Of a stretch of 64,000 nucleotides of DNA, positions 1 to 29,200 are shown in pieces (position 1 is the first letter of the stretch; the number at the start of each line of letters is the position of its first letter). The stretch is from NCBI GenBank assembly GCA_964030475.1, contig CAXIPT010000002.1:9630984-9694983 (forward strand), in the 5' to 3' direction. A program made the translations under genes and the position numbers. The notes under the pieces were generated by a model that was given only the letters and a program-made list of their open reading frames with translations, was not told the DNA's origin and did not search any database. This DNA comes from Tethya wilhelma. Its lineage: Eukaryota > Porifera > Demospongiae > Tethyida > Tethyidae.

Positions 1-3000
1 AGACAAGATTAAACTCCTTGTTCCGCCTAAATCATGGAATTGGATCATTTGAAGAATTGAACAACTTGGGTCTTGTTGAAATAAAAATTGTGAATGATGT
101 CCACCAGTATAAGTTCTGTCACCTGACTTTAGAGGAGTTTCTAGCAGCTATAGCCATACAAATACAACCACCAGTCAATCAAATCCATATAGTGAGACAT
201 CACCTGCATACCTTAGTGGTAGATCATGAGAATATAATCCCTTTTTGTTGTGGGCTTACTGCTTTAGACATGCAACCATCTGGTTCTCTTGACACAACAA
301 AGCTAGCACTTCCTGCCATCCTGCAGTTACTGGTCTGTCTGGAAGACAGTCCAGATGACTATAATACCAAAAAAGTAAGGCATCAAGAAATTAACTTCCT
401 ATCAAGGTGCATCAACGAAAGTAAAGACTCAAGTCTGTGGAAAAAGCTTTTTAGAATAGAAAATCGAAGACTGGAAATTTTGCTTGGAGATAGAAAATTA
501 GACTATCGTTTTAAAGAAGGAATGGTGGATATGGTTAAAAATAGTGGGATCAGACATTGGAGTATTCTTTCACCAGAAGGATTAACAAACCTAGCTGAAG
601 AACTCAAGGATGAAATAAAGAGAAAAAGTGAAACATGTCGTATTAATACAAAAATTGGTACAAATTTTGCACTTGTGCCCACCCCATCAATCAGTAGATC
701 TAGCTCTCATGAATCACCATGTGAAATCTCAACTCACTTACTTTGTATTAAAACTCTCAGAAATATCTTTCACCGTATCTTGCAGCTCAATGCCCCAACA
801 CGTCTCAAGAGTGATGGAAACAATCCTTCTTACATTAGTTTCCTTTGCTGCAAGTGTCTTAAAGATAAATTCGATCGCTGCTATGAAATCAAGCCTATCC
901 ACGCCATTCACTGGTTGCCAGGCCCAAAACTACCAGTTCCTAGATCAGGTGCATCTCTCTCACCTGATGAGCAGCATTTTATTAGAGAACACAACAATGA
1001 GCAGCTGGAGTTAGTTATCATGATGACCCCTTATCCTACACTGTTGAAGTTTGTGGTGGACGGAACTTCAGAAGAAGTCAGCATTATCCTCTCAGATCGA
1101 CTTGACTCGTCAAACATGGATGGTGAGATAGCCAAAGACATTGAAAAAGTTATTTCAGATGAAGTTAGTCTCGTGAGATGCATCCAACAAGTGTCGACAA
1201 ATGAAATAAGCAAAATGATTTTACCAAGTCTTCCACTCCCTGAACGGCAAGTACAAGGTCCCACAGGGGGGTCGACGACCACCGAGATCCCTGTACCCCC
1301 TCAACCTGATGCAGCCCCCCGACATAGTACCAGTCAGGCTATGGAAGCCACTGGGGAACGTATTTCTCCAACTGTAATGAGACAACAGAATCCTTTGAGA
1401 CCTGAAGATGATGCCACAGATGTGCCCTCTTCTCGCAATCAGAACACTTTAAGAGTCGAACATTTTCACACTCCTACCAACCCCCAGGCTCATTCTACCC
1501 AACGTACAATGGCACCTGGGACGGTGCTCTTCACAAGTCTCCCACGTCAAATCTCCTCTGACCGAATCCAGCCTCTTCCTAATGAGACTCAGCTGATTAA
1601 ACGAGGAGGAAACGGAGCAATTTATGCAGGTACATCACAACCAGTCACTTGAGCTGCTGTACTGTAGCTACACTTTGAGCAAATATAAAATTTCTGGAAA
1701 ATGATTTTGACCTCTAAGTTTTGTAATATATATGCTCATAAAAATCTATGAATTCTATTCTCACTTTATAAGGTGAAATAGTACAATAGCTGCCTACACA
1801 AACCCATATCAATGTTGTTTTATGTGCATACATTGCTGAGCCCCATAGAATTTTTAGTCAATGAATTTTATTTGCAGTCAGCAAAAGTTTGTGCCCCACT
1901 TAGTCTATGAATTCAATTACATTCCACCTAGTTACAATCCATTAAGTGGAATCTGATTACTTGAGTATACTTGAACCAATACCTATACCATTGGTATTAT
2001 ATTAGATTTCACAGTTTACTTGGATCTCTCATTAATTTTTATAGATACCATTGAAGGAATGAGTGTCGCTGTTAAGAAAACTCACTACAGAAGTAAAGAA
2101 TTCACAATCCTCACAAAGATAAACCACCCAAACATCATGCCAACTCTGGCCATCATTCTTGGTCACGAAAACCCCACCTCCAGAAGACGCTTCTACTGCT
2201 ACCACGTGATGCCACGCTTGACCGGAGACTGTGCTCGGATGCTGACAGACAAGGAGGAGTTTACGATGAGAAACCTTCGACAAACACATCGCGAGAATCC
2301 AAGAATCCTTGGTTTAATGCAGAGCAACTTCAAATACATCATCCGAGAGACCTTGAAAGGACTTAGCTACCTTCACCGTCTCCACATCGCCCACAGGGAC
2401 ATCAAGGGGTCGAACATTTTGCTCAAATTCTTCTGCTCTTGCAACAACCCCCTTGAGTGTTCCTGTGAGAGCAAGTTTCAGGTGGTCATCACAGACTATG
2501 ACGCGGCAGTGGAATTGGATCAAGATGGCAAGCTACAACCCTCTTCCTCATCAGGCCACGCCTCCTCCACCACAGGGACTCAGTACCACTGTGTCCCTGT
2601 GGGTACCAATGGGTACCGGGCTCCAGAGTGTGCGTTTCATGTCGTAACAAACAGCCCTGATTGTTTCTCACCACCGATTTCGACCGCATGTGATATTTGG
2701 TCCCTCGGTCTCTTAGTCTACCGGATGCTGCTGGGTCGTGAGGGACCATATCGTCAGAGAGATATGGCCATCTTGCTACTGAGGTACCATCAGGTTGGTG
2801 GGTATATTGAAGGTGTGAGCAAGCGAAATCGGGCACATGTTGATGATTACACTTTGGAGGGTGTCTTGCCGGTACGTGTGTGTGTGTATGTGTGTGTGTG
2901 TGTGTGTGTGAAAGCTTCTATTTCCTAATAATTATTACAACACTACACATTTACTCTGTAACTGGTAGAGTGTGTGGGTAAACTTGAGCACAATGTCTGA

Positions 3001-3161
3001 TTCAACTGTTTGATTTCATTTTCCTTTTGCAGTTGTCTTTGTTGAGGAGGGAAATGGGGTGGTTCAGAAACTCGTCAAGTTTTGTGGAGCATGCTCTGAG
3101 ACTGGATCCTCTGAGGAGGTACAGTGCCGAGCAACTGTTGGAACATGGGTTCCTAAACTGA
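1..3161 (+). CDS. NLR-like protein with C-terminal Ser/Thr kinase (3' part, start outside window)
   Basis: Three exons, 3-1629, 2045-2871 and 3033-3161, join in phase (AG/GT junctions) and stop at TGA 3161. The reading frame is open at the left edge, so the 5' part is missing. Residues from about 15 to 100 match the region after the NACHT domain of the minus-strand gene at 34-35 kb, for example FCHLTLEEFLAAIAIQ against FHHKSLQEFLASFAIQ, and PPVNQI in both. A Pro/Ser/Thr-rich linker follows. The kinase starts at the exon 1/2 junction with the glycine loop GGNGAIYA and the VAVKK lysine, then HRDIKGSNILL (catalytic loop), ITDYDAA where DFG is expected, GYRAPE (APE motif) and DIWSLGLLVYRMLLG. The last exon ends with LDPLRRYSAEQLLEHGFLN, the usual end of a kinase fold. 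DFG is replaced by DYD, which keeps the metal-binding Asp, so catalysis is plausible. The domain order suggests a sensor-kinase; the ligand is unknown. An AATAAA lies near 3477. Confidence 0.85.
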
Positions 3162-3435
3162 TTTCTGGTGAGCAAGGATCCACCTATCCCATGTCTTGTT
3201 TGTTGCTTACTGCTTGTTGACATGGAATTTTATCTAGATTGTGTTGTCTATCTGTTGGATCTAGTGTGCAACCAAAGAATGATAATTGTTCTTATCTCTT
3301 ATCATTGTAGATTGCAAAAGAGTTGTATACTGTTGGAAGCCATGCAGGTTAAAAAAAGTCTTCATCCTCATAAGCAGTAAAACATCTGTTGACAATGAAG
3401 AGGCAATAATTGAAAAGCTATATATGATTGTAGGA

Positions 3436-3712
3436 AATTGATGAAGAAATGATTGATAAGCTACCATTGTAGGAATAATAAAATGCAGAAAAAATATTCA
3501 TAAGCTACAATTGCAGGAGGAAATGATTGATAGCTACAATTGCAGGACAAAGTGAAGGGAAATGATTGATAGCTACAATTGCAGGACAAAGTGAAGGGAA
3601 ATGATTGATAAGCTACAATTGCAGGACAAAGTGAAGGGAAATGATTGATAGCTACAATTGCAGGACAAAGTGAAGGGAAATGATTGATAAGCTACAATTG
3701 CAGGACAAAATG
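3436..3712. repeat. Minisatellite, 39-40 bp unit
   Basis: At least five copies of a 39-40 bp unit containing GCTACAATTGCAGGACAAAG, followed by TGAAGGGAAATGATTGATA, alternating between GATAGCT and GATAAGCT forms. The first copies (3436-3530) are more diverged. It lies between the kinase gene stop and the 3' end of the opposing EFTUD2 gene. No coding potential; the rest of 3162-4346 holds nothing else that I recognise. Confidence 0.9.
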
Positions 3713-4346
3713 AAGAGGAAGTTGATAATGAAAGACAAGAATGGCATTGATAAGATGATAAAAAAAATTAATGAAGAGGGGAAATACTTGGTACATAAAG
3801 AAAGATGTAAACTGACCTTTGTAAGATCCCACATCCTGTGGTTTGAGTGGGTATAAGTTACTCAATTTGGTGTGTAAGGTTTCTGGGCAGATAATCTAAT
3901 ATAATGCTGACCAGTCTCTAATCTAGTGGTATGGTGTTACAGCCCCCAAGATCCCAATCTCTGAAGTTTTGTCCACAAACATTTTTTTAATTTTCATCTC
4001 TTAGCAACATTGATCATCAGTTTAATCATAAGTGAAGTTCAAACTTTTTTATCCTCTCTTTTAAAAATCAGTGTCACTTATCTTGAAAATTCCTTAAATA
4101 CATGACTGTTGGGTGTGTGTTTTGCTTGCGAATTTTTCTTATGTGTGTGTGCACCATTATAATGATTTTCTTGTGAGAAAGTTCACATAAGTGAGAATAT
4201 CAAGGTTATCAAGTGTACATAATTATTATCTTATCAAAACCAGCTATTGTATGTGTACATTGATTGGGTGTGACAGTACATGGTTCACTAGTCTTGATCA
4301 TGTACACACTCATGTAGATCTGAATCTGTCTGCTCTTACTCCCAAG

Positions 4347-20096
<15,750 letters not shown>

Positions 20097-20241
20097 TGTG
20101 TTTACCAGCAAATTTTTCAATGCTATTCAAGTTCCCTCCATGTGGGGTGTGCACCAATAAGAAAATAACGTATGTTGATGTCAACATGATGTCATCTAGT
20201 TCAGGGCCTGGTGGAACAAGCCGACATTGCAGTTGTAAACC
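20097..20241. promoter_or_regulatory. Bidirectional promoter region between EFTUD2 and the ankyrin/I9 gene
   Basis: Only 145 bp lie between the two divergent start codons, so 5' UTRs and promoters must share this space. I see no TATA box placed well for either gene. Shared regulation is inferred from spacing alone. Confidence 0.6.
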
Positions 20242-23200
20242 ATGGCTACCATGGAACTGAATTCTGAAGAGCTTCAATTAATCTACGATGTGCTGAAGCT
20301 TACTGTAAGTTCATTAATAGTCTTCATCAGCTAGTGTTATATAAGCTGAGTTTGAAACTTTTAGCCCAATTATTGAACCATAGATAGCTATGGTTGGGCT
20401 TCCACAACATGCTTTTTTTTTTTTTTTTTGTCTTCATGACCTAGCTATAGCTAGTGATGTCAGACCTCTACAAATTCACCTGTTTTTCTGCAGAGTTTTG
20501 CTAAGTAATATTTCCATACATACAATTATTGAGCCAGCGGTGATTCCGCCCAACCGATTTGCACAGTTTAGGTGTCAGCAGATAGCTCATTCATTGTTCC
20601 GTCCAACACAATTTGTTTCATGAGCATACTTCAAGCACGAGTGGAGATATTTTTGATATACTGAACGTCTTCGGAGGTCTGATATCGCTACTATAGCTAG
20701 TGCAGTGACGTACTGCCAATATTTATAGCTATAAGGGGCTGATTGTTGTTTTATTTTTTCAGATATCAACCAGTTATATCACTGTGCCCATAGCATCTCC
20801 ACGTGATGTAGAGCATCTCTTATCAAGCCGTTTGTATAGAGAGGTAAGGTTAAATGAATACCTAAAAGTATGTCCTATAGTACGGTGAATGTATTATTTG
20901 TGTTATATGGATGTAGTCATTCTCAGAGGTGGTCAAGGAAATTGAGGGTGTAGCCAGCAAATTCAGCAAAGAGTCTCTCAAGAAACACTTTGAGTTGGTA
21001 GAAAAAGTGTTATCTTCACAAGATGTTAAAGTAAATGCTGATGTTGAAAAACAAATAGCAAATTTGCACTTTGAAGCCTTCCCATCAGAAACCAGCAAAA
21101 CAGATCGTGATTGGATATTGAAGAAAGTGGAGAGTATTAAACCAGAGGAGTATGAAGACCCAGAGGTAAAAGTTTTGTCTTAAATTACCACATAAATTTA
21201 TGCTACACTCATACCACATAATTGTGTTGTTGGAACATACACTATTCCTATCTAGGAGTTCAAAGTGATATGCCAATGTAGGATACTAGTGTGGTTGTTG
21301 CTGTCTGTTGTGAAGAAAGTTTTACACTCTGGTGTTGGCAAAGTAGAGATTCCAGCTAAAGTTCTAGAGACCTTCTTCGTCCGCTGGTTTCCTTTTTCAT
21401 CTCATGCGATATGTGGTACTTTACTCAATCCAAAAGGTGTAATAGTACAGTACATAATACATGACATTGTATAAAGAATGCTTATTCTTGTATTCATTGA
21501 TACAAATTAAGTTATCAGTAATTGAGTGTAAATTTACTCTTTCTTAGACTTGTATGCAGGTGGTGAAAGATTGTATATTCAAAGTGTAAGCTAGATATGT
21601 GAAACATGTTTACATGTACATTCATAGGAATTTTCTTTATCTTTTCAACAGTACAAAATGCTCTCTAAAATATACAGTTGGATCTTGGTGAGTTTGTTTT
21701 TGTTGACTTACTAGACGGTCACTGTATGCTAATTCTAATGATCATGATTTAATAAAAGTTGTACATGTACACTGCATATGTGCATGTGTGTATGTTTGTA
21801 TGTGTACATTTAGAGTCGTATCCACGGAGCATATGGACCATATGACCCAACTGTATCAGAGCTACAACAGTTAGTAAAAGAAGTGGAAGTTGAACTTGAA
21901 AAACTAAAAAAAACTGATCAAGAGAAATACAAAGTAGAACATCTACCCCAATCCTGTAAGTTTGTTGATAGCTTCACTACTAATTTTTTCTCTTGTATGA
22001 ATGTACATATACACATGGAGAAAGTGCTAGCTGCTAAATTTATGATAAGTACCATCTAGCTCCAAATTTTCGTGATTCAAAAGTTCATGAAAAGTCGGTC
22101 TTTGCCGTTTAAGCTAATTTTTGTGAATCACAATCTCTGAAATTATATTGCTGATATATGGTTTTCTAAATTTTCGAGGAGAAAATTTTCATGATATACG
22201 GTCAAATCACGAAACTCACGAAAATATATTATACCACAAAAACTTGGAGCTATACGGTAGTTTGAAAACACATGTTTTGACACCATGATGGTGCAAGCAG
22301 CAGAAATACATACAACACAAATATGTTAGAATGTGTTATGATATATGCAATAATCAAAGATCCAGAAACTGCGTTTCATGAAACCGGTTTGAAGACACCA
22401 GAAGAATATGTGCAAACAGATTATGAGCTACTATGTAAGTGTCCACTTGTTATAATTAATCCTTGGTGGGTTATGGTCAGTCATTTTGTCTATCTACTGT
22501 ATTTGTTCCATCAGAATATACAGAACAAAGGTTATTTATTTACACATCTATACATTCATGACACACTTAATATAGCTAAAGAAACTTTAGAAAGTGGTGT
22601 GAGTGAAGTGGTATTTGGTACCAAAATGTATCACAAAGGCTCACATTCTGAACTGCGATCCAAGCCACTCCCAGTCCTCTACAAGAAAGTTAGCACCCTA
22701 GTAAGTAATACTGATTTTGTTAAAGAGAAATGAGCGGAGTGTTGGGGCTGCTTACACATTTTTTGCTTCCTTGAGACTAACACTATAGCTTTGAGGCCAC
22801 ACCCATTAATCTAGACACTTTAGTGTGCATTATCTAGAATTCACTGTTACTGCTGATCACAGACCATTTCTGTGGTTATTGACAAGACAGATAGGCATCG
22901 AGTTGGCCTGCTTTCTATGTGAGCATATACGTGCACTGCATGTAGTACATGCTATAACTTGTTGAGTGCACTGAGGCTTGTGCATCATCTGCTTTGTACC
23001 TACTAGAATTTATTGCAAGAAGAGCTGGAAATAAATCTCAACATGAAAACAATGTCATACCATTTACTACTGAGTCCCAATCCACAAAAAGTTTTCCAAA
23101 TTTGTGGATGCAATAAGGTTGTTGAGAGGGTAATGGTATAGTGGAAAATTTTAACGGGGAAAAGTTTTCATCCTTAATAAATGACTTTAATTGCTAATTA

Positions 23201-26200
23201 TCATTTTTAATGTACTCGCTACCAATATTTTATTGTTTACACATGGCATATGAGGCCACTCCCATTTTATATTTTTACTGTGAATTGCATGCTGAAATCT
23301 ATAGAGGGCTGAAATGGCAGCACTGTACTTGTCATTGGTGTATGTTACCAACTGAGATTGTTTGTATTGTCTCCTCTCTTATCAGGATGACCACATTCTG
23401 ATGTGGGCTTCAAGAGATGGAGACCTTGAAGTTGTCAAAAGACTACTGGAAGGTGGTGTTGACCCTAATATTGCTGATAATGTAAGTGTTGAAATTTCAC
23501 ACAATTAGCATTCATATAATTTTATTTGTACACTGCAATAATTGTGGTCATGAATTAATTATTATAACCCTTTGAACACAGCGAGGATATATATATGCTC
23601 TATGAGTAGCTATACCTAAGTTCGGCGAAGGGTCTGACTCACTAGTATCTCTGCGTGCCTAAAGCTTTTCTCTAGTTAGCTAACCCAACTTTCAAAAGTG
23701 ATGCTATGGTTATATAGCCTAAATATATATATATCCCTACATCTATACGCTGCAAGTTTGAAGCTTGTGCTCCAACGGGCTGTAAAGAAAATGTTGCTCT
23801 ATAAAATGATCATTCCAATCGCAACAATTGTGACTATTAGCAATTCATTGTAAACTGCAATGCTACACCTCTAGTTTTAACTTCAGTGTACTACTAGTGA
23901 GTCCCTTACACCTAGTAATATTCGTATAGAGCTTAAAGTTCAGTTGTAATTGCTTAGCTTGCAATAATTTGGCTAAAACTTGTATTACTCAACTGGGTTT
24001 GCACATTATTGCACATTACGCATTAGCAGTAAAATTATTGAATTATTAGCAGCTAGACTAGGATCATTTCATGATCAAACATGATTGATGATCCACGATG
24101 ATGATGGTCCACACTCAAAGGGTTAACTAAACTAGGGTCTACTATTTATTGTAATTATTGGTCCTGTTGTTGTGCATAATGATGATGAATTCGTCTTTTG
24201 CTCTAATCAATTTATGAGGATTCCACACTGCATGGTGATTGATCTTTCAGTTCAGTTTAAGCATCTACTGAGCCCTATCTGATCATAGTACTCAGTGTGT
24301 TCTCTCTTCATTGGTTGTTGTCTTGTGTTTCCTCTCAGTATGGTTGGACTCCACTTATAGAGGCTAGTATGAACAATCACCTCCAAGTAGTTCAACTGCT
24401 ACTGAAGTACAAGGCTGATGTGAATGCAAAGGGCAAGGTACAGTATGTATGATAATTATGACATCATTGTCATCACCCTTACCACCAACCTTATTGTGAA
24501 ATTCATCCACAAAATTTAATACCGTAATTTGAGATACTTTCGCGTTAAAAATATTCCGTACTTTAAAATTTCACGTGTTTAATTTTTGTACATGAGTAGC
24601 GCCTGCATTAATATTGGTAATGGGTCGTCAAAATTTTGCGTGTTTAATTTTTGCACACAGCGACGCGTACGAAAATTTCCCCAATGTGAATATTAGTCAA
24701 ATTACGGTAGTAATTTTACCAGCCAGTGATGGCAACTTCTTGTATTGTGGGTGATCACCTACAGTGGGTACTTGTCATTGGTGTATGTTACCAGCTGAGG
24801 TTGTTTGTATTGTCTCCTCTCTCATCAGGTTGGCTGGACTGCTCTGATGATGGCTTCAAGAGGAGGACACCTTGGAATTGTCCGAACGTTACTGGAAGGT
24901 GGTGCTGACCCCAATATTGCTAATAATGTAAGTGTTGAAGCTCATACAACATTCATGCATTTTAGTTTTTAATAATTGTGGTCATTAATTTAAGGGTCTA
25001 TAGCAAAATGTGACATACCGTAGATCGGGATCGAAATTTTCGCTGTTAGAAATATTTCACCACCCACGCAAGTGGCAAAAATTAAACGCACAAAAATTTA
25101 AAATGTATGGCGATCTTTACCAAATCAATCGAAGTGGTGAAAATTAAACTAGGGAAAATTTATAGCGGTGAAAATTTCCCGATCTATGGTATTACAGCTG
25201 ATGCTGTTTTGACAGCAATTTGTACTGCAATATACATGTATCTAGGATGTAGGTCATTCTATTCCATTTAACGAACACCACACTGCATGGTGATTGCATG
25301 ATATGTCAGTTCAGTTTAAGTATCCACCCTATCTGATCATAGTGCTCAGTGTTTTCTCTCTTCATTGGTTGTTGTCTTGTGTTTCCTCTCAGTATGGTGA
25401 CACTCCACTTATAGTTGCTAGTAAGTACAATCACCTCCAAGTAGTTCAACTGCTACTGAAGTACCAGGCTGATGTGAATGCAAGGAACAAGGTACAGTAT
25501 GTGTATGATAATTATGACATCATTGTCTGAATATCATCACCCTTACCACCAACCTTATTGTGAAATTCATCCACAAAATTTAATAGTAATTTTACCAGCC
25601 AGTGATGGCATCTTTCTTGTATTGTGGGTGATCACCTAGGGGTACTTGTCATTGGTGTATGTTACCAGCTGAGGTTGTTTGTATTGTCTCCTCTCTCATC
25701 AGTATGGCTGGACTACTCTGAGGGAGGCTTCATATAGAGGACACTTTGAAGTTGTCCAAATATTGCTGGAAGGTGGTGCTGACCCCAATATTGCTAATAA
25801 TGTAAGTGTTGAAGTTCACACAACAGTTATACATTTAAGTTTTCAGAGCCTTAATATAATTATGGTCATTAATTTAAGGGTCTATAGTAAATTGTGACAT
25901 ACCGTAGATTGGGAAATTTTCGCTGTTAAAAATATTTCGCCACGCGCACAAGTGGCAAAAATTACCGTGAAGCGCAAAATTTTAAAACATTGGCAATCTT
26001 TACCAAATCAGTCGAAGTGGCAAAAATGTAACAAGCGAAAAATTATAGTGGCGAAAATTTCCCAATCTGTGGTGCTGTTTTGATAGCAATTTGTACTCCA
26101 ATATATCTAGGATGTAGGTGATTCTGTTCCATTTAATGCCCGAGCACCACACTGCATGGTGATTACATGATGTGTCAGTTCAGTTTAAGTATCCACCCTA

Positions 26201-29200
26201 TCTGATCATAGTATTCAGTGTGTTCTCTCTTCATTGGTTGTTGTCTTGTGTTTCCTCTCAGTATGGTGACACTCCACTTATAGATGCTAGTATGAACAAT
26301 CACCTCCAAGTAGTTCAACTGCTACTGAAGTACCAGGCTGATGTGAATGCAAAGAACAAGGTACTGTATGTATATGATATTGATAAGTTCATAATTTTAA
26401 TACCAACATCCTTACCACCAACCTTCAATGATTGTGAAAATTCAAGTACACAAATTTCTACTTTAGTCACATTATCACTAATCTAGTACATGTAGTACTA
26501 GTTATACCAATATTCTTGTATTGAGTCTTTACCAGCCATGTGATTGTGGGGGTGCATGATCAGCTACTACTAGTAGGGGTACTTAATTGTTATTGGTATA
26601 TGTTACCAGCTGAGGTTGTTTGTATTGTCTCCTCTCTCATCAGGATGGCAGGACTGCTCTGATGAGAGCTTCAAGAGAAGGTCATCTTAAAGTTGTCCAG
26701 ACATTACTGGAAGGTGGTGCTGACCCCAATATTGCTGATAATGTAAGTGTTAAGTTCACACAACATTTGTACATTGAAGTTCAACACTTTGACGATCAAC
26801 CGGATGGACTTCTCAGTTCAGATAGGGTTTAGTAATTCACAATTAATTTTACTATAGGCCCTTTAGAAGAATGCACAGTGTGATAAACAAAGTTCACGTG
26901 AGCTCTACGTAAATGTCACATGATACAACGGCGAGAGTGAGCGTTAATTAGAAAGAATGCTAAACAGCTTGCATTGCTTTGTATGGCGAGTTTTGTTTCT
27001 CCAAGTTCCAAATAGGGCAGCAAAACTCTTTTTATATAAGTTATTTGGGTTTGAGAGCTGAGCAGATTTGTCCAAATCCTGTTGCATGTTCTGTTCGTGA
27101 GTTCACACAGAAGTGAGTGCCAACTCAGCTCAGATAGAGTTTATATATAGTTGGTGCAGGATCCTGGAATAAACACCACTCAAAAAAGCAACTATCTCGT
27201 TTACAAGTTTTGCCCTCATCTCGTATAATTTTAAGTGTTAGTACATTCAAACAATCAGCAATTTTGGAGGGTTTTTCTTACTTAATTAACAACACACAAT
27301 AACGCAAAAATCAACAAAAGTTTAAAATTTGTATTCCAATTCTCTCTATATATAGTAAATCTTGTTTATCACGTATAAATGTGAGTGGTAGTTGTCTATA
27401 CAGTTTCCATAAACTTGTATAAATTTGAGTGTTAGTGTTTTGCTTGCCGTCAAAATTTGAGTGGTAGTTCTAGTAGAAAATCACCTACCGTATAGCTCCA
27501 AATTTTCGTGGTACAATATTTTCGTGAATTTCATGATTTGACTATATCACGAAAATTTTCTCCACGAAAATTTAGAAAACCGTATATCGGCAATATAATT
27601 TCAGAGATCGTGATTCACGAAAATTAGCTCAAAACGGAAAAGACAGACTTTTCACGAACTTTTTGAACCACGAAAATTTGGAGCTATACGGTATCTCGTA
27701 TAAATTTGAGTAGTAGACAACACCTAAATTTTGGTATAACTCGTATAATTTTGAGTAGTAGTTATAATGGCATATTCCGGGGTCCTGTTGGTACTATTTT
27801 GACAGCTTTTAAATTTTTTTTTTGCTCCAATCAATTTATGATGTACCTTGTAATTCTATTCCAAGCACCACACATTAGTAATTGATCTGTCAGTTCAGTT
27901 TAAACCTCCACCCTATCAGACCATAGTACTCAGTGTGTACATGTACTCTCTTCATTGGTTGTGTCTTGTGTTTCCTCTCAGGATGGTGACACTCCACTTA
28001 TGAAGGCTAGGAAGAACAATCACCTCCAAGTAGTTCAACTTCTGACCCACCATCGTGACAACCCACTAAGTGATCGTAAGTTGCATGAATGTTGCAGTGG
28101 CTTCATTATAATTATTAATATAATATGGATATACATATCATGCTTTAATTAATGTTACGTACATGTTACCTGCACATGTAGCTATTGAAGAAAGCGTTGG
28201 AGGTAGTTCGAAGGTGCCTGAAGGAGATGTCCAGATACCAAGTAGCAAAGGACGTGATGACTCAAAGACATCTTCACCTGACTCAGTGAGACTGGACTCG
28301 GATGAACAACATCAGTCATCCAGTAACCTAGAGGAAGAGTTGGCTCCACTTTATGGTCCTCCTGATGATCATAAAGTTGTTGTACCAAATCAATACATTG
28401 TGAAGTTCAAAGATGGTGTGAACTGTGAGTAAATCACGTTGACATTATACAGTGTATTCATGTTTAAAGGATGTATGGCCGGGTGAAAAACGGTCAGCGT
28501 AAATCCGCAGTTGCGTGGTTTATCGTGTAATTACTGTGGTTTCGCGCAAAAATCTGCCAAATACCCACATGGCACGGTTTTTGTGCCAGCCGAAACCACA
28601 GTTTTCGTCAATTATTTCACAGCTTTCATGGTGATAGAAAGACAAGACTAAGCTATACAGCTCTTCTAGCCTAGATTCAAGCCATGCATGCTAAGTTTGC
28701 CGATTCACAGACATACAGAAATTATTTTTGCTAGATATACTGCTACAACAGTTCCTATTTCTTACATTATACGCTTGAAAAGGCTTATTTTGGCTTATCT
28801 TAGTCCAAAAAAGGGAGTCTTTGACAAAGAAAAACAGCTAAACTGTACTTACAAACGCTACTACGAGGCTAAAATAACCCCCGCCCATTTGCCGTGTCAT
28901 CTCAAGAGTCAGAGCTCTGCTAGTCTTGTAGCTCAGGCGCTTTGTGTACGCTGTAAGTAGCCATGTCTACACCCCTTACAAAGGTGTTAGCACCTGCTAG
29001 CTAGTTTTTCTCCGTGGTTTACTAGCGGTAAAAGGTGGCAATGCATAGTAAGTGGCGAGAAACAGCAGAATACTGCTGGCAAAATACTGTGGTTTACCAC
29101 ATAATTCCGCAATTTTACCGCGGATTTCCACTCTCATTTCCACCCGGGTGTCTCTATATGTAATGGTCATTATAGCAGCAATACATGCAGGCTTTAGATG

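Larger units (their letters stand above)
24339..26742 (+). repeat. Tandem duplication of ankyrin exon pairs
   Basis: Three copies of a unit of roughly 0.9-1.05 kb, each holding one B-type exon, an intron, one A-type exon and an intron: exons 24339/24829, 25393/25703 and 26262/26644. Introns are also alike (GATAATTATGACATCATTGT and ATCACCCTTACCACCAACCTT recur), so whole exon-intron units were duplicated, not just exons. Confidence 0.85.

Noticed and set aside
3436..3712. CRISPR-like array
   Set aside because: The whole unit repeats with no unique spacers; eukaryotic minisatellite.
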